Positions 25,855 to 37,048 of a stretch of 64,000 nucleotides of DNA are shown piece after piece. Location of the stretch: NCBI GenBank assembly GCA_001599595.1, contig BCHH01000001.1, positions 248,001 to 312,000 on the forward strand. Reading direction: 5' to 3'. Position 1 is the stretch's first letter, and each line of letters opens with the position of its first letter. The position numbers and the translations under genes were made by a program. Below the pieces are notes generated by a model. That model did not search any database, was not told where the DNA came from, and saw nothing but the letters and a program-made list of their open reading frames with translations. The stretch comes from Beverwykella pulmonaria (Eukaryota; Ascomycota; Dothideomycetes; Pleosporales; Melanommataceae).

Positions 25855-27640
25855 ATGTCGTCGAAGATCCAATTCATTGTGTCCACTGGTAACACCTCGA
25901 AAGAGACGAGGAAAGCTCAGCGCAAGATCGCCCGATCCCATGTCACAACTCAACGATATCACCAGAAGCGGAAGCAGGAAGTTGAAGCCTATAAGCTCAA
26001 AAATCAAACTCCCGTGTCTATTCCTGTTGATAAACCTTCATTAGAGTCTACTAAGGACTCTGTGGCGCCAGCTAATCATGCTGTGGATTCGAAGGAGAAT
26101 TCGTCTTCCATGTCAGGCACTACCACTGAACTATATCCCCAACTACTCGCTATTCGGAATCCGTCCGAATTGATGCAATATACCACCGAGATATCCAACC
26201 TCAGCAGCATATACGAAATAGAAACCGAGGAATTCCCAAAACACTTGCTGCAGATTCCGTATCCTTTGTCATCTCATGGCTCGCCTTTCGACGACCCGTT
26301 CGTCCTGATGCCTCCTGAGCTATCTCCGCGTATATCAAAGCATTTGTTCTACTGTGAGCACATGATTCTACTATTTCTCGGGCGGGAACCTGGCTTACAC
26401 CTTCTGTGTTTAGATGTCAATGTACTAATGCCGAAAATGCATCCAAGCTACTTTGCGAACCATGTCCGAAGGAGGTTTCGCTGCTCGACCTTAGCACAAG
26501 CTGACGAGCTCTCCCTGAGCGGCATGTCGGCTTTCTCAGCCACTTCTCGTGCTATGATATCCGGTGACCTGGTGAAGGGTCGGGAGCCTTGTGGTTTCCA
26601 TGATTCTGTTTATGACAGATTCTACTTCAAAGGAAGGACGATCAAGCTTGTTACTGATCGACTGGCAAAGGTGGATGAGGCTGTCTCTGATACCACTATA
26701 GCTGGTATCTGCGATCTAATATATATTGAGGTCAGTCTTGCCGTAGCAGCGTAGGCTTATGGATATTGATGTTATATACAGACTTTGACTGGGGGCCTTG
26801 TTGAAGCTACGACCCATATGAACGGACTGCGACGTCTGGCAGCGCTTCGACAGAAGAACAATAGTCCAATGCCTTTCTCCCTCGCCGCTAGGATTTTTTC
26901 GTCAGTATTCAACAAATCTGATTCCTATGACACTCTTGCTAATCTAGCTCAGAGCCGCGGTAAAACTTGCTACCCTAACCAACACTCCACCACTAATACC
27001 TTTTACACTCAAACTCAGCATTTCGCTACCCATCCCAAGCATCTCACATGTCCTCCCTAATCTGGGGGCTAGACTCATCAGCGAGTGGCCTCTAATCTCT
27101 CATACGGCCAATCAAGATTTCGTCTACACGCTCTACGACATGGCCAGCATGACTCGGCACACCGAGGCCATATATGAGGGATTATTTCCATTCACCGAGG
27201 ACGATTCTTACTACGAATACATAAACATTCAAAACCTTTCTGTTGAACATCGCCTACTTACCTATCTTCCTTGCAACCAGCGCGAAGAATGTGTACGGCT
27301 GGCATGTATTCTCTTCGTCAATACCTGCTTAGCCCGTGGATTTCCCATCTCGGCTGCTATTTTACAGAACATTGTCGCCGTTTTGCGGGATGCTTTGAAA
27401 CGTTCTCTGGCATCAAAAGACTGGGACTCACATGAAGACGTATTGTTCTGGATTCTTTTCATTGGAGCTTACTGCACTGAGAAGGACGCCGAAGATGCTA
27501 TTTTAGTCAAGGCTCTTGGGGATGTGATATCGCACCTCGATCTGTACTCGTGTGAGGATGCCAGAGCCCTGTTATCGTCATTCTTCTACGTTGAGAGGAT
27601 CTATGGGGAGAGATTGAGGGATATATGGGAGACGATGTAA
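25855..27640 (+). CDS. Fungal transcription-factor-like protein without a DNA-binding domain (Fungal_trans_2-like)
   Basis: Exons 25855-26353, 26414-26730, 26782-26900 and 26953-27640 join in phase to 540 residues. The N-terminus is basic (KETRKAQRKIARSHVTTQRY) with no Zn2Cys6 cluster. The body has the fungal-specific layout: FYYVNVLMPKMHP across the first junction, GICDLIYIE|TLTGGLVEATTHMNGLRRL across the second, and a helical C-terminal half with ECVRLACILFVNTCL and EDVLFWILFIGAYC. Related proteins are regulators related to C6 factors that have lost or lack the DNA-binding part. It starts about 150 bp from the SEC13 5' end, so the two are divergent neighbours sharing an intergenic promoter. 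Target genes are unknown. Confidence 0.8.
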
Positions 27641-27717
27641 GAGGAGCAGAGTTTGGTACACCATTTACGGGCCAATCGCTCAAGTTACTCTATCCTCCCC
27701 CGGCATCCGACGGTCAT

Positions 27718-28773
27718 TCAAGCATTGAACACCTTCTCTAAGACCTTTTCACTCGTCTCCCAAAGCTTCTTCATGTTCGTCTCATCCTTTGAAAGCGCAC
27801 TCGGCTCCTTCCACCCACCCCATGGCATCAAGAAGCTCCCCTTGTACTTTTCTACCTCCTCTCTCGGCTCCGGATGCGCCGCCGCAAAAAGCGGCGTGAT
27901 CCCTCCCTCAGCCGGACTCAAAGCTTGGTTGAACATCTCACTATCCTTGCCTAAGAATGTAGCCGCGCCAGCCGTGGCAACTGAGCCGGGACACAGACTT
28001 AACGATAGAATGGGGGCATTTTGTGCGTCCAGGCGATGTTGCAGTTCCTTGGCGAACAGGATGTTCGCGGCTTTGCTATAGCCGTACCGTATGAAATTGG
28101 CGGGCATGTCGCCCTCACCCGGAGCCTGGAAACTGGAGTTGAAGGCGGAGAGAGAGTCGAAAGTAGCCGTTGGAGGGCATTCATAGTGCGCGGTGGACGA
28201 GACGGTTACGATGCGTACGTCTGTTTTCGGGAGCTGGGCTGTCTTGATGAGCAGTGGAAGTAGGGTGGTTGTCAACAGAAACGTCCCCAAATGGTTCGTT
28301 CCAAACGTTGGCGAAATCCCATATTCATCTACTTCGTCGGCCTTCGCTCGACTAAGCACGCCTGCGTTGTTGACTAATAAATCTAGTCTCTCTTCCTCCT
28401 CGACAAACTTCAGCGCGACACGCTTCACCTCCTTGAAGTCCGCGAGGTCAAAGACAAGCGGTCTCAGCAGACTTGCATCCGAGGATGGGGAGGCGGCAGC
28501 CATGGCTTCGATACCTGAGATGGCCTTCTCGAGACTGCGGGCTCCGATGAAGACTTTTGCGCCTTTGAGGAAGAGCGGATAGGCTACGTTCCAGCCGATG
28601 CCGTCAGGGGAGTTGGCGCCGGTCACGATGGCGGTCTTGCCGGCAAGGGAGGGGAGGACGTTGATGTCCCATTTCTCGGGGCGGACGAATTCGAAGTAAT
28701 CGACCGCTTTGGAGGGTGAATTCGACGGCGGAAGGTTGGTTTTTGAGGCACTTGTGGGTGATGAAGAAGACAT
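27718..28773 (-). CDS. Short-chain dehydrogenase/reductase (retinol dehydrogenase-like)
   Basis: Single exon, 351 residues from the ATG at 28773. An N-terminal Ser/Pro-rich extension precedes the Rossmann fold. Visible motifs: the nucleotide loop TGANSPDGIG near residue 51 (two residues longer than the usual T-G-x3-G-x-G), LVNNAGVL near 132, ivTVSSTAHY near 195 (catalytic Ser), YGYSKAANILFAKEL near 233 (catalytic Tyr and Lys) and the CPGSVATAG block near 267. NAD(P)-dependent oxidation or reduction of a small carbonyl or alcohol is expected; the substrate cannot be told. The MFS transporter is the next gene on the same strand, but no cluster is apparent. Confidence 0.9.
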   Translation of the reverse strand: MSSSSPTSASKTNLPPSNSPSKAVDYFEFVRPEKWDINVLPSLAGKTAIVTGANSPDGIGWNVAYPLFLKGAKVFIGARSLEKAISGIEAMAAASPSSDASLLRPLVFDLADFKEVKRVALKFVEEEERLDLLVNNAGVLSRAKADEVDEYGISPTFGTNHLGTFLLTTTLLPLLIKTAQLPKTDVRIVTVSSTAHYECPPTATFDSLSAFNSSFQAPGEGDMPANFIRYGYSKAANILFAKELQHRLDAQNAPILSLSLCPGSVATAGAATFLGKDSEMFNQALSPAEGGITPLFAAAHPEPREEVEKYKGSFLMPWGGWKEPSALSKDETNMKKLWETSEKVLEKVFNA

Positions 28774-28895
28774 TGATCGATTTTACTTCAGTGTCTGACA
28801 GACTGGCCAAAGAGAAGAGCGCAACGGAATCGTGATATCTGAACCGCTTTTACCGAAATCCAAACCATCTTTATACCCTCTCTGATCCCCTCAAG

Positions 28896-28953
28896 CCATT
28901 CATTTCAAAGCAACCACGATATTTCCATTCATTTCAAAGCAACCATGATATTT
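28896..28953. repeat. 29-bp tandem duplication upstream of the SDR gene
   Basis: A 29-base unit starting CCATTCATTTCAAAGCAACC is present at 28896-28924 and again at 28925-28953, differing by one C/T. It lies about 120-180 bases before the SDR start and may duplicate a promoter element. Confidence 0.8.
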
Positions 28954-29285
28954 CCACCTCCATCTCCGTTTTTCGTCCGTAGCACATAAAACCACAGAGA
29001 ATGTTCTCAAGCATCCAAGTGCTGCCAAGCTTCTTAATATCCGTTTTGGGAAATTGAGAGGAGCGGAGCGCGTGTCCAATTAGTCAAGCTCCAGTCTCAG
29101 AAGAACATTGCTTTGACTCTGCCTATGTGACACGGGGTCAAGTTTTTATTTTTTATTTATTTAGAACTCGTGTAGTGCGATGTAAGAGTTTGCGATAGCA
29201 CAGGAATCAGAGGTTCGATTAGAACACAGGCTGGCATTTCCAAATGTATGCATACTTGAATACATCTAAACCACCCTTATCTCCA

Positions 29286-31479
29286 CTAAACCCACACCCT
29301 GTCCGTCAGTCCCGGTTCTCCTTGTCCCTCTACTTTATTCCTCTCCTCCTGCCTAGCTTCAAACTTCTCCACAACCTGCCTCTCCCTGCTCACACCACCC
29401 GTAGCCACCGCCGCCAAATAACTCCCGAAGATAACCTGGCCTTTGACCTCTTGTCTCGCGACCTTGCCATCTTTCCCCTTCTTAGCATCCTTCCCAATCC
29501 ACACATTACCTAGGAAACACGCCGCCACGATGCTGAGTCCCATAAACGGCAAGATGGAAACGAACGACCACATCACCGCCTTGGCTGCTGCATTCTGCAC
29601 CTGGTCCTTGACCGCAGGCGGCAGCCCATTTAAGATCGTAAGACTAGGCGGTGCGTTTCCTTGAAAAGACGCCCCTGATGTGCCGGTGTGGATGGAGCTC
29701 AGATACATATTATACTTGTTAGTAAATACCGCACTCATCATCGAAATCCCAATCGTTTCACCCAGCGGAATCATAAACGACAACAGAGTCTGGCTCGCCG
29801 CAATACGGCTTGGCCAGATCCCTGCCGAATGTAGCACCACTGGCATGAACCGCAGCCCCGTCCCCGCGCCGGCTAGAGCCAACATCCCATTCACGAGCGG
29901 GCCTTTCCGAGTAGACACCGCCCAAGTGAGTAGCGACAAGCCGAGCCCTTCAATAACAGAGCCCCACATCAGTGGGTAGAAGGTCTGTGTTGGCCAGACG
30001 TTGCAGAGGAACATGGCGGTGTACACGCCTACACCGAGACCGGGCGTGTAATAGAGGAGCTGGACACCAGCTCGCGACGCGCTGTATCCCTCTGCTAGCT
30101 CCCAGTAGATGGAGATGAAGTAGAAGGCCGAGACGAGCGAGACGCCGGTTGCGAAGTTTATGGTCATGACGAGAGTCATGTCTTTTTTCCTGAAGAGTGT
30201 AGATGGGATCATGGCGATTTGTCGCGGGAAGAGGCGCGTTGTGAAGCGGCCGGGTGCGAGGAGGTACTCGTGGACGAAGAAAGCTACGGTGAGGATACCT
30301 CCAATAGCTAGGGGGGCAATGACTGCGCTAGACGACCACTTGTACTGTGTTCCGCCCCACTGGATCGCGAGGATGAGGAGCCCAATGCCGAAGATGAACA
30401 ATATCATGCCGAGCCAGTCGATGGTGGCGAGGCCGGAGATATAACCAGTTTTGCGTGAGTCGCCTGGTCTGGCGGAGGCGAGACCTTTGACGAGTTCTTT
30501 TCGCATCAGGAAGAATATGAGGAGGTGGGCGAGGACGGCAATGGGGATTGGGACGACGAAGCAGTAGCGCCAACTTGAGTTGGCGAGATAACCTCCGATG
30601 ACGGGGCCTACGGCATAACTAGATCGAGGCTGTTAGCAACATGAACCAGGACTAAACACTATCGTATCTGCCAGCCCCCGCGATGATCACTTCACTTCTC
30701 CGGCTTATATGGTAACGGAATTGGTGCACTGAGACAGCAGAATGGTGTGCTATGTGCGAAATCTCACGTACCTAATACCAGCAATCAAAGAGAAGACAGT
30801 ATTGTTCTTCGAATTATCTGCCAAGCTGACATTATCGGAGAGAACAATCCTTGTAAGGTTCATAATGCCAGCAGCACCGACTCCCTGTAGAGCGCGCCCA
30901 GCAAGGAGCATGCCCCAAGATACCGCAGACGCGCAAAGAACACTTCCGATCAAAATCCAGAACATCTGGAAATGGAGAGCGGCATGACGGCCGTAGATAT
31001 CTGCAATCTGGCCCGAGACAGGAACAAAGGTTGTGAAGGTGAGGGTGTAGGCGGCGACGATCCAGTTGAAACTTCCACTGAGCTGGTCTGCGGTCGTCAG
31101 ATAAGGTGATGTAGATGGAGAGGAATAGAAACGTACTGAAATGAGAGGAGATGATTGGAACTGCTGGTGCCACGATAGTTACGTCCACCGCTGCCAGAAA
31201 GTTGGGGAGGATAAGTCCGAGCATTAGCTTCCACCGGTGTTTCCGTCTTTTTGAAGCTTCGGCTGAGATTCGAGCATTCTCTTCTGCGTTCGCTGCTGCT
31301 GTTGCGGTTCTGGTAGTTTCTTCTGGGGTTTGAGGTTGGGTGGCGATGACCTGATCGTCAATGCGAGGTTTGGGATCGTATCCTGGAGCAACTTCCGGTA
31401 CAAGATGACTATCATCCGCGGTAGCAGCCTTCTTTTCTCTTCTTTTCCCTCGAATGTACCTGTAGAGGAGGATGGCCAT
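29286..31479 (-). CDS. MFS transporter, 14-TM (DHA2-type) drug/efflux-like
   Basis: Exons 31479-31137, 31087-30772 and 30618-29286 give 663 residues. The start is the ATG at 31479 (MAILLYRYIRGKRR); the longer frame begins TTG. A long charged N-terminal arm is followed by the first transmembrane helix (LMLGLILPNFLAAVDVTIVAPAVP), FNWIVAAYTL, the antiporter-type loop GQIADIYGRHAAL, LLAGRALQGVGAAGIMNL, SYAVGPVIGGYLANSSWRY across the second junction, and further helices to a charged C-terminal tail. This matches the proton-antiport DHA2 subfamily used for multidrug or metabolite export at the plasma membrane. No secondary-metabolite genes lie nearby, so the substrate is unknown. Confidence 0.92.
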
Positions 31480-32631
31480 GATGAAAATGCGATGGATGGA
31501 TGAACAGAAACGAAAACCAGTGACCAAGACTAGACTAGAAGAACGATGAAGAAATCGCTGATGATTATGAATTATTGGAAGCTCGACCTGAAAGCAGCCG
31601 CAAATTTATATATACTACTACACCGTTCACGTTGTCAACCTTACCTAATAGAGTCAGCACGGCGGAAGGCTGAGCGTTGGGAGGCTTATTTCGACGCCAC
31701 ACATCGTGAACTTCTGGCTAATCTAGTTTATTCGGAGGGCTTTTGGGTGGCGCGTGGGGAAGAATATTGGACTTGGGATCACAAGATTGGTCCGCATAGG
31801 GAGCTCTAATAGGTAAGGTGTTGGCCCCCACAGATGTGGGCAGCTGAGAGAGCATAGAGCTGAAAGCGGGTTGTATTGCAAGTGACTGGATGCTATTTAC
31901 ACGGTGCGGCGCGCTGGCCATTTAACGAGATCGTCACATCTGATCAGAGTTGTCGAAACTTCGGTGAATCTCGAGGAGACAATAAAGAAGAAAAAGTGTA
32001 AGAAAAGATGTGTGTAATCTGTCTTGGATGCTCTGCAGAAGTCTATGAGTATTTCATGATGCTGTACGGCTCTTAGAATGTGACTGGAAGCCAGCGCAAG
32101 TTTGTCAGTCTAACAGATGGTGTAATAACTCGCAAAGCGAACCTACTAAGGCTTAGCCACTGTAACCTCGTAGTTTTCTTGCGACTATACGTGCACTATG
32201 CATCAATGCACGAGAACGAGGTGGGAACGTCCGATACGAGAACATATGCGTCCTCCACCCCAGGCACCGTCGCATCCAGTCATCAAACCGAGAGGTGTTG
32301 GCTAACTTGGTTCTCTGTGCGCCTTATGGCGGTGTTCGGGGTAATACAGCACACGACGATGGGTGGTCTAGCGAAAAAAATCCAAGAGTGCACGGCTGGC
32401 ATGCGAGTTGGGGCTTCTCGAAGATGCCACAGGCTCTAAATTGAACTTGCGCTAAGATCACAAACGAACTTTGTTGCCGTAGAAGAACATATCATTCATG
32501 GGTTGAAGGCCAACCGCCCAGACGCCGTTGCCAAGACCTGTAGGGCTGGCGCAACTTCCAACCTCTGACGCAACTTGCACACGCCAACCAGCAACTTCTG
32601 ACAGTTTCCAACCGGCATCGAAAACTCCACG
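31480..32631. other. Intergenic between MFS transporter and TMEM19-like gene
   Basis: Divergent promoters. Frames at 31546-31809 and 32080-32439 (+) show no recognisable features and are treated as chance. Confidence 0.4.
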
Positions 32632-33771
32632 ATGAAGCCCGCGATAGCAGCTCCAGCAATCGCAGTGCTGATATACAGAGCCTGGTCCCGAAAATCTCTC
32701 ACACCTGTTGGCCTTGCTACGGCTTTCCTCACAGCAGTTGCTCATGCCGTTCATCCTTGGAGTGTTTTCTTTGCGCTGTTAGGAGTGTTCTTCCTGGCGG
32801 GGACGGCTGTGACAAAGGTAGTGTGTCTGGGTTCTTAAAGGTATCCTGGGAGCTGACAAAAGATGCAGGTTAAACATGACATTAAGGCAAAGCTCACACA
32901 GTCCGCGACCGGCGCAACCGGAGGAGAGGGACCTCGAACGCATGTCCAAGTCTTGGCTAACTCGCTGGTGGCTACGGTCCTGATCCTTCTCCATGCATGG
33001 CAGCTGCAGAAGGATGGCTCATATTGGAATGAAAGCCTGTGTTGGAAACGAGGCAACGATGTATTGGTGGTTGGAATCGTCGCGAACTACGCAGCTGTGG
33101 CCGCCGATACCTTCTCTTCCGAACTAGGGATTCTCTCCAAATCCAAGCCCCGCCTCATCACCACACCCTGGCGTGTTGTTCCTCCTGGCACAAATGGGGG
33201 GGTTACATTGGCTGGGCTCGGCGCTGGACTTTTCGGAGCTTTTATAATCGCCTCGACCGCGACGCTCCTCACACCTTTCTGCAACGAATGGAGTACGGTC
33301 GATCAAGCCAAATACACGCTAGCAATGACCATTGCGGGATTTAGCGGGACACTTCTGGACTCGTATCTCGGAGCAGCTCTGCAGGCTAGCGTAGTGGACG
33401 TCCACTCTGGAAAGATTGTTGAAGGGGAAGGTGGACGGAAGGTCTTAGTCCACAGTCAGCACCCGCTACAACTCAATCCGACGGGAAAACTACGGAGCGA
33501 GGTATCAAGATACCAAGAGGGCACAGAGGCAATAGCGAAGACCTCTGCACTTGATAATACCGAGAAGGCGAAGTTAGCGATGCAGCGAGCAGGTGCTTCG
33601 AAATCCGCAGTTGCCGATGGACATCACGAGAGTCGAAAGGTTGAAGTGGGGAATGATATCCTAGACAACAATGGTGTCAACCTGGTTATGGCCGCCCTGG
33701 TGAGCGTGGGAGCAATGTTTGTTGCCTCCACGATCTGGGACCTACCTTTGAGCAGCATTGTTTCTCTGTAG
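32632..33771 (+). CDS. TMEM19/DUF92 family integral membrane protein
   Basis: Exons 32632-32817 and 32869-33771 give 362 residues. Hydrophobic segments recur (AIAAPAIAVLIYRAW, AHAVHPWSVFFALLGVFFLAG, LVATVLILLHAW, VVGIVANYAAVAADTFSSELG, VTLAGLGAGLFGAFIIAST, a C-terminal VMAALVSVGAMFVAST). The block AVAADTFSSELGILSKSKPRLITT followed by VPPGTNGGVTLAG is the signature of DUF92/TMEM19. In related bacterial and plant proteins this fold includes phytyl-phosphate kinase-like enzymes (VTE6); the fungal role is not known to me. An inserted hydrophilic stretch of about 75 residues before the last helix is a fungal-style extension. Intron 51 bp. Confidence 0.9.
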
Positions 33772-34117
33772 AACTTTTCGGAAACATATTTCCTGTAGAA
33801 TAATGAAAATACAAATTTTGTAGCGGTTCAATATAATTTATTTTACAATCTTGTCTAGCCAATGCTTCCTTGTTGCATGTGCCAAGCCTCATCGTGGACG
33901 CTAGCGGCGCGCGTCACTTTGTAGCCTGAGCTCTAGCGACAGCTTCAACTTCAACCCAGCTTCTAAACGTCCTCACCTCGCCTTTACGCCTCACCACCTC
34001 CCTATTCTTCACCCATATAAGCTACTAAAAGCTTTTTCAAGGACGGTTTGATTGACAGCAGCGACAAGAACATTTTCTCATCTACTCCACCGCATCAAGA
34101 TCTCCAATCCACCCAAC
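33772..34117. other. Intergenic, UMP1 promoter
   Basis: No gene seen. Contains the TMEM19-like 3' flank and the pyrimidine-rich leader of the proteasome factor gene. Confidence 0.4.
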
Positions 34118-34728
34118 ATGGTACGCAAACCTCTATCAGTCACCCAATCCACCCTCTACACCCTCTTCAAAACTTCCTTCACTAACATATTACCAGTCCC
34201 TCCGCTTTGTCCCCGCCGCCGCACACCCGACCTCCGTCTCCCCCGAAACCTCTGCGCCGTCCGCGCCTGGCGTGCACGATACACTCCGCTCTCGGCTGGC
34301 CCAGACCTCCACCCCCTCCACCAGCACCACCTCCGCCAAGCCCAACGTGCAACTGCAGTCCGCGCACCCTCTTGAAGCACGCCTCGTCCAGTGGCGCGAG
34401 ACACAAGACGCGCTGAAGATGGAGATGTTGAGGCGCCAGTTCGGCATCGCGGAACCGATCCGTCGTGGCATGGAATTGAAGATTGCAGCCGCGGGGGAGT
34501 GGAGACCTGCTGTGCTAGGGCCGAGCAGTGGTGTGCATCGGGATATTCTGCAAGGGAGGGACTGTGAGGTTGGGTGGGAAGATGTGTTTGTCGGTAAGTT
34601 TTTTGGCGTTGTTAGACAGGGAGAAGAAAAGGAACAGAGGCTAATGTGTTTGTGATAAAGGCAACGAACTCCGCGAGGTCCCCGACTTCCACACGGAGAT
34701 GGAGGCTAGGATGAAGATGAACTGGTGA
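34118..34728 (+). CDS. UMP1: Proteasome maturation factor UMP1 (POMP)
   Basis: Exons 34118-34120, 34197-34593 and 34661-34728 give 155 residues. The first coding exon is only the ATG; the donor GTACGC follows at once and the acceptor CAG precedes SLRFVPAAAHPTS. The C-terminal half carries the family pattern: HPLEARLVQWRETQDALKMEMLRRQFGIAEPIRRGMELKI, then PSSGVHRDILQGRD and, after the last intron, GNELREVPDFHTEMEARMKM. Ump1 enters half-proteasomes, helps maturation of the beta subunits and is the first substrate of the new 20S particle. Acts in cytosol and nucleus. Confidence 0.95.
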
Positions 34729-35940
34729 ACGGTGTAGTGCTGCAATGGTGCAGTGCTCGAAGATAACGTGGGAAAAGGCTGAACGGCTGAATCGACTCGA
34801 TGTATCCAGCGCTGGAACAGTATATCATCTCAACGGGGTTTGGCATGTACACTAGCCCTCAGGGGATCAGCAACATGACCACAAAGCAATCATAGAGATA
34901 GTGTGTCACACGAAAACCACATGAAATATACATACATCATCTCCAGATTATGGTTACAAGTGATGACTCGGGAGTACGCAGTTCACAGCACCGTCATACC
35001 TTGCTGAGTAGAGTAGTGTAATGAAGGAATCCCTCCAGCCCTACCCTATCCCACACGAAACTCCTCATTCCCGCCCGCCAAACACAACACTCTCCTGGCA
35101 GATACAACAGTATCTCGTAAACCCCATTTCATCCATTTTATCCTCTGTCTATTAGAATCGCTCGCTTCGTTCGCTCAGGTGGTAAGATATCACGCACCAA
35201 CTCACTCAACTTCTCTGATCCAATGCTCAAGCGGGCATGCATGCACATGGCCACGCCACCCATGCATTCCATTGGGACACTCAAATCTAGAAGGAGGGCC
35301 AAAAGATCAACCCAGCCCTACTAAGTCCTATTGTATCTGCCAGGCCTACTAGTGCGCTCGATTCCCTATCCCACGGGCCAGCGCCTCAATACTACTACTT
35401 GTACAACTCCCGTCTATAAGCCCTCGACATTTACCAATATGGAAAATAGAATATAGATATCAGTGTGAAAATGGAATTCGTATGCACACTAGAAAAGAAA
35501 TAACATCAACAGAAATACAGTAAGAAGTCCCCCAGTGAATAATCTGCATGCTGAATCCCAGAACGCCGCTGCCATAATAATTGGCAAATGACTGATCAAC
35601 GCACGCGGAGCAGACTCAGCAACAAAAAACCAAAAGACGATAGGACGGGATAATTCCGGGCACTAATAGTAGGAGGCGGGTATGAGATTTGAAGGTAGTG
35701 GCCCAGCGCTTGTGGAGGAGTACAGGCATATGCACAGGAAAACCGATATCTTCTAGATTCCTCCCTCTCGAGTCTCGGCCTGCGATTACGTGGCGGTATT
35801 CAGGGGCGCTAGGTGGTATATAAAAATGAAAACACATGTCAACAAGCTCCCGGATTGTCGCGTTCTCTCCGTCCAAGGTGCCGTCACATACGCAACACCC
35901 TATCGAAGAGCAGGTTAGCACCATGCTGGGATGGAGTTGG
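34729..35940. other. 1.2-kb intergenic region
   Basis: Convergent 3' flanks of UMP1 and the ubiquitin-fold gene. A 117-codon frame on the minus strand (35616-35969) overlaps the end of the next gene in another frame and is probably not coding. Confidence 0.45.
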
Positions 35941-37048
35941 TTATAGGATAACGCAACGGCAGCCAGCATGCAACTCCTCGTCTCCGTCTCTCCTGGCTCC
36001 GCCTTTCCCTGTCTTGGCGTCCTCCTCGTCGACGACTTCTTGCGGCTTCACTGTCATGTGTACGACGTTGGGCGCTTCCGTCTGAAACCGGCAGTCTGTG
36101 GGATATCAGTGACTGGTTTATCAATTCTAGGGAAATGGAACAAGGATCGGCTGGGCTCTACAAAGCCCTCCTGTAGTTGCTAGCAGGATCTATGCACCCT
36201 GGGTTTGATTCTCTTGCCCGGGTACTAGGATAGAGCGGTCTGGATGGGTAGGTAGTACCGAGCTGCCGGACAAGCCACGCCAAAAGGGTCAAGATGGTTG
36301 GGACGGGTAGGCTTACCTTTGAGTGGCGATTTATCGTCCAGCATGCGCCCAAAGTGTATCAATCGTATCGAGCTGGGTGACGTCGGCCGAGTTTCCCATT
36401 CTACGCGCAAGGAATGAGTTAGCCATGCCCTGGAATAGACGGCCTGTACTTGCCCGAGTCTGGAATGGAAGAATGGAGATACGTACCTTCCCGCCAGTCT
36501 CGCCATATTAACTCTTTGAGAGTGTATACGCTGATGTTATAGGGGTCCATGTCATCGACCGTGATGTTCCGCTTTTTCAAATATCTCTCGTCAATCTTAT
36601 AGGGATGCCGGGCGCCGGTAGTGAGCAGCAACATGATTACGACGATGGGGCCATTCGCGGTGTCTGGGTTGGTTGCTGGGGTATCTGTCGACGGACCAAT
36701 TGCTTCCGACTCGGTGCGGGTGAGGTTGGCAGACGGTGCCAGTCCGTCCGTCTTGGTAGGCTCTGATAGCGCATCTAATATCGGCGCAGATGGTGTACTT
36801 TGCTCTTGTGTCTGTGGTGCTGAGTCTACTGTTGATGGGAGGCTGGCAGTGGCTTCTGGGGTCTGCGTGGTGGTGTTTGTTGTTGCTGATGGAGGCTCTG
36901 CTGCGGAAGCTGGCAGCGTCCGGAGTTCTACGGGGCTCGTGGACAATGCGGCATTTGAGCTGCTCGGAGGTCGCGAGCCCGTCTGCTGTGGGGCGCTCGG
37001 TGTGGTCGCGGTGCCCGCTGAGGGCTGGTCAGATGGGGGAGTTGCCAT
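35941..37048 (-). CDS. Ubiquitin-fold protein with C-terminal CaaX box (UBL3/MUB-like)
   Basis: Exons 37048-36487, 36400-36317 and 36095-35941 give 266 residues from the ATG at 37048; the longer frame starts with GTG. The first 140 residues are disordered (Pro, Thr, Ser). The ubiquitin-like fold follows: GPIVVIMLLLTTGARHPYKI, VYTLKELIWRDWREEWE across a junction, SSIRLIHFGRMLDDK, then NVVHMTVKP. The protein ends Cys-Arg-Cys-Val-Ile-Leu, where the last four form a CaaX box; Leu at the end favours geranylgeranylation, and the preceding Cys could be palmitoylated. This is the plan of animal UBL3 and plant MUBs, which sit on membranes. Function in fungi is not clear to me. Confidence 0.88.

Noticed and set aside
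31546..31809. 87-codon ORF upstream of the MFS gene
   Set aside because: No domain, and it occupies the expected MFS promoter; treated as chance.
35616..35969. 117-codon minus-strand frame overlapping the end of the CaaX gene
   Set aside because: Different frame, no domain, weak codon pattern.
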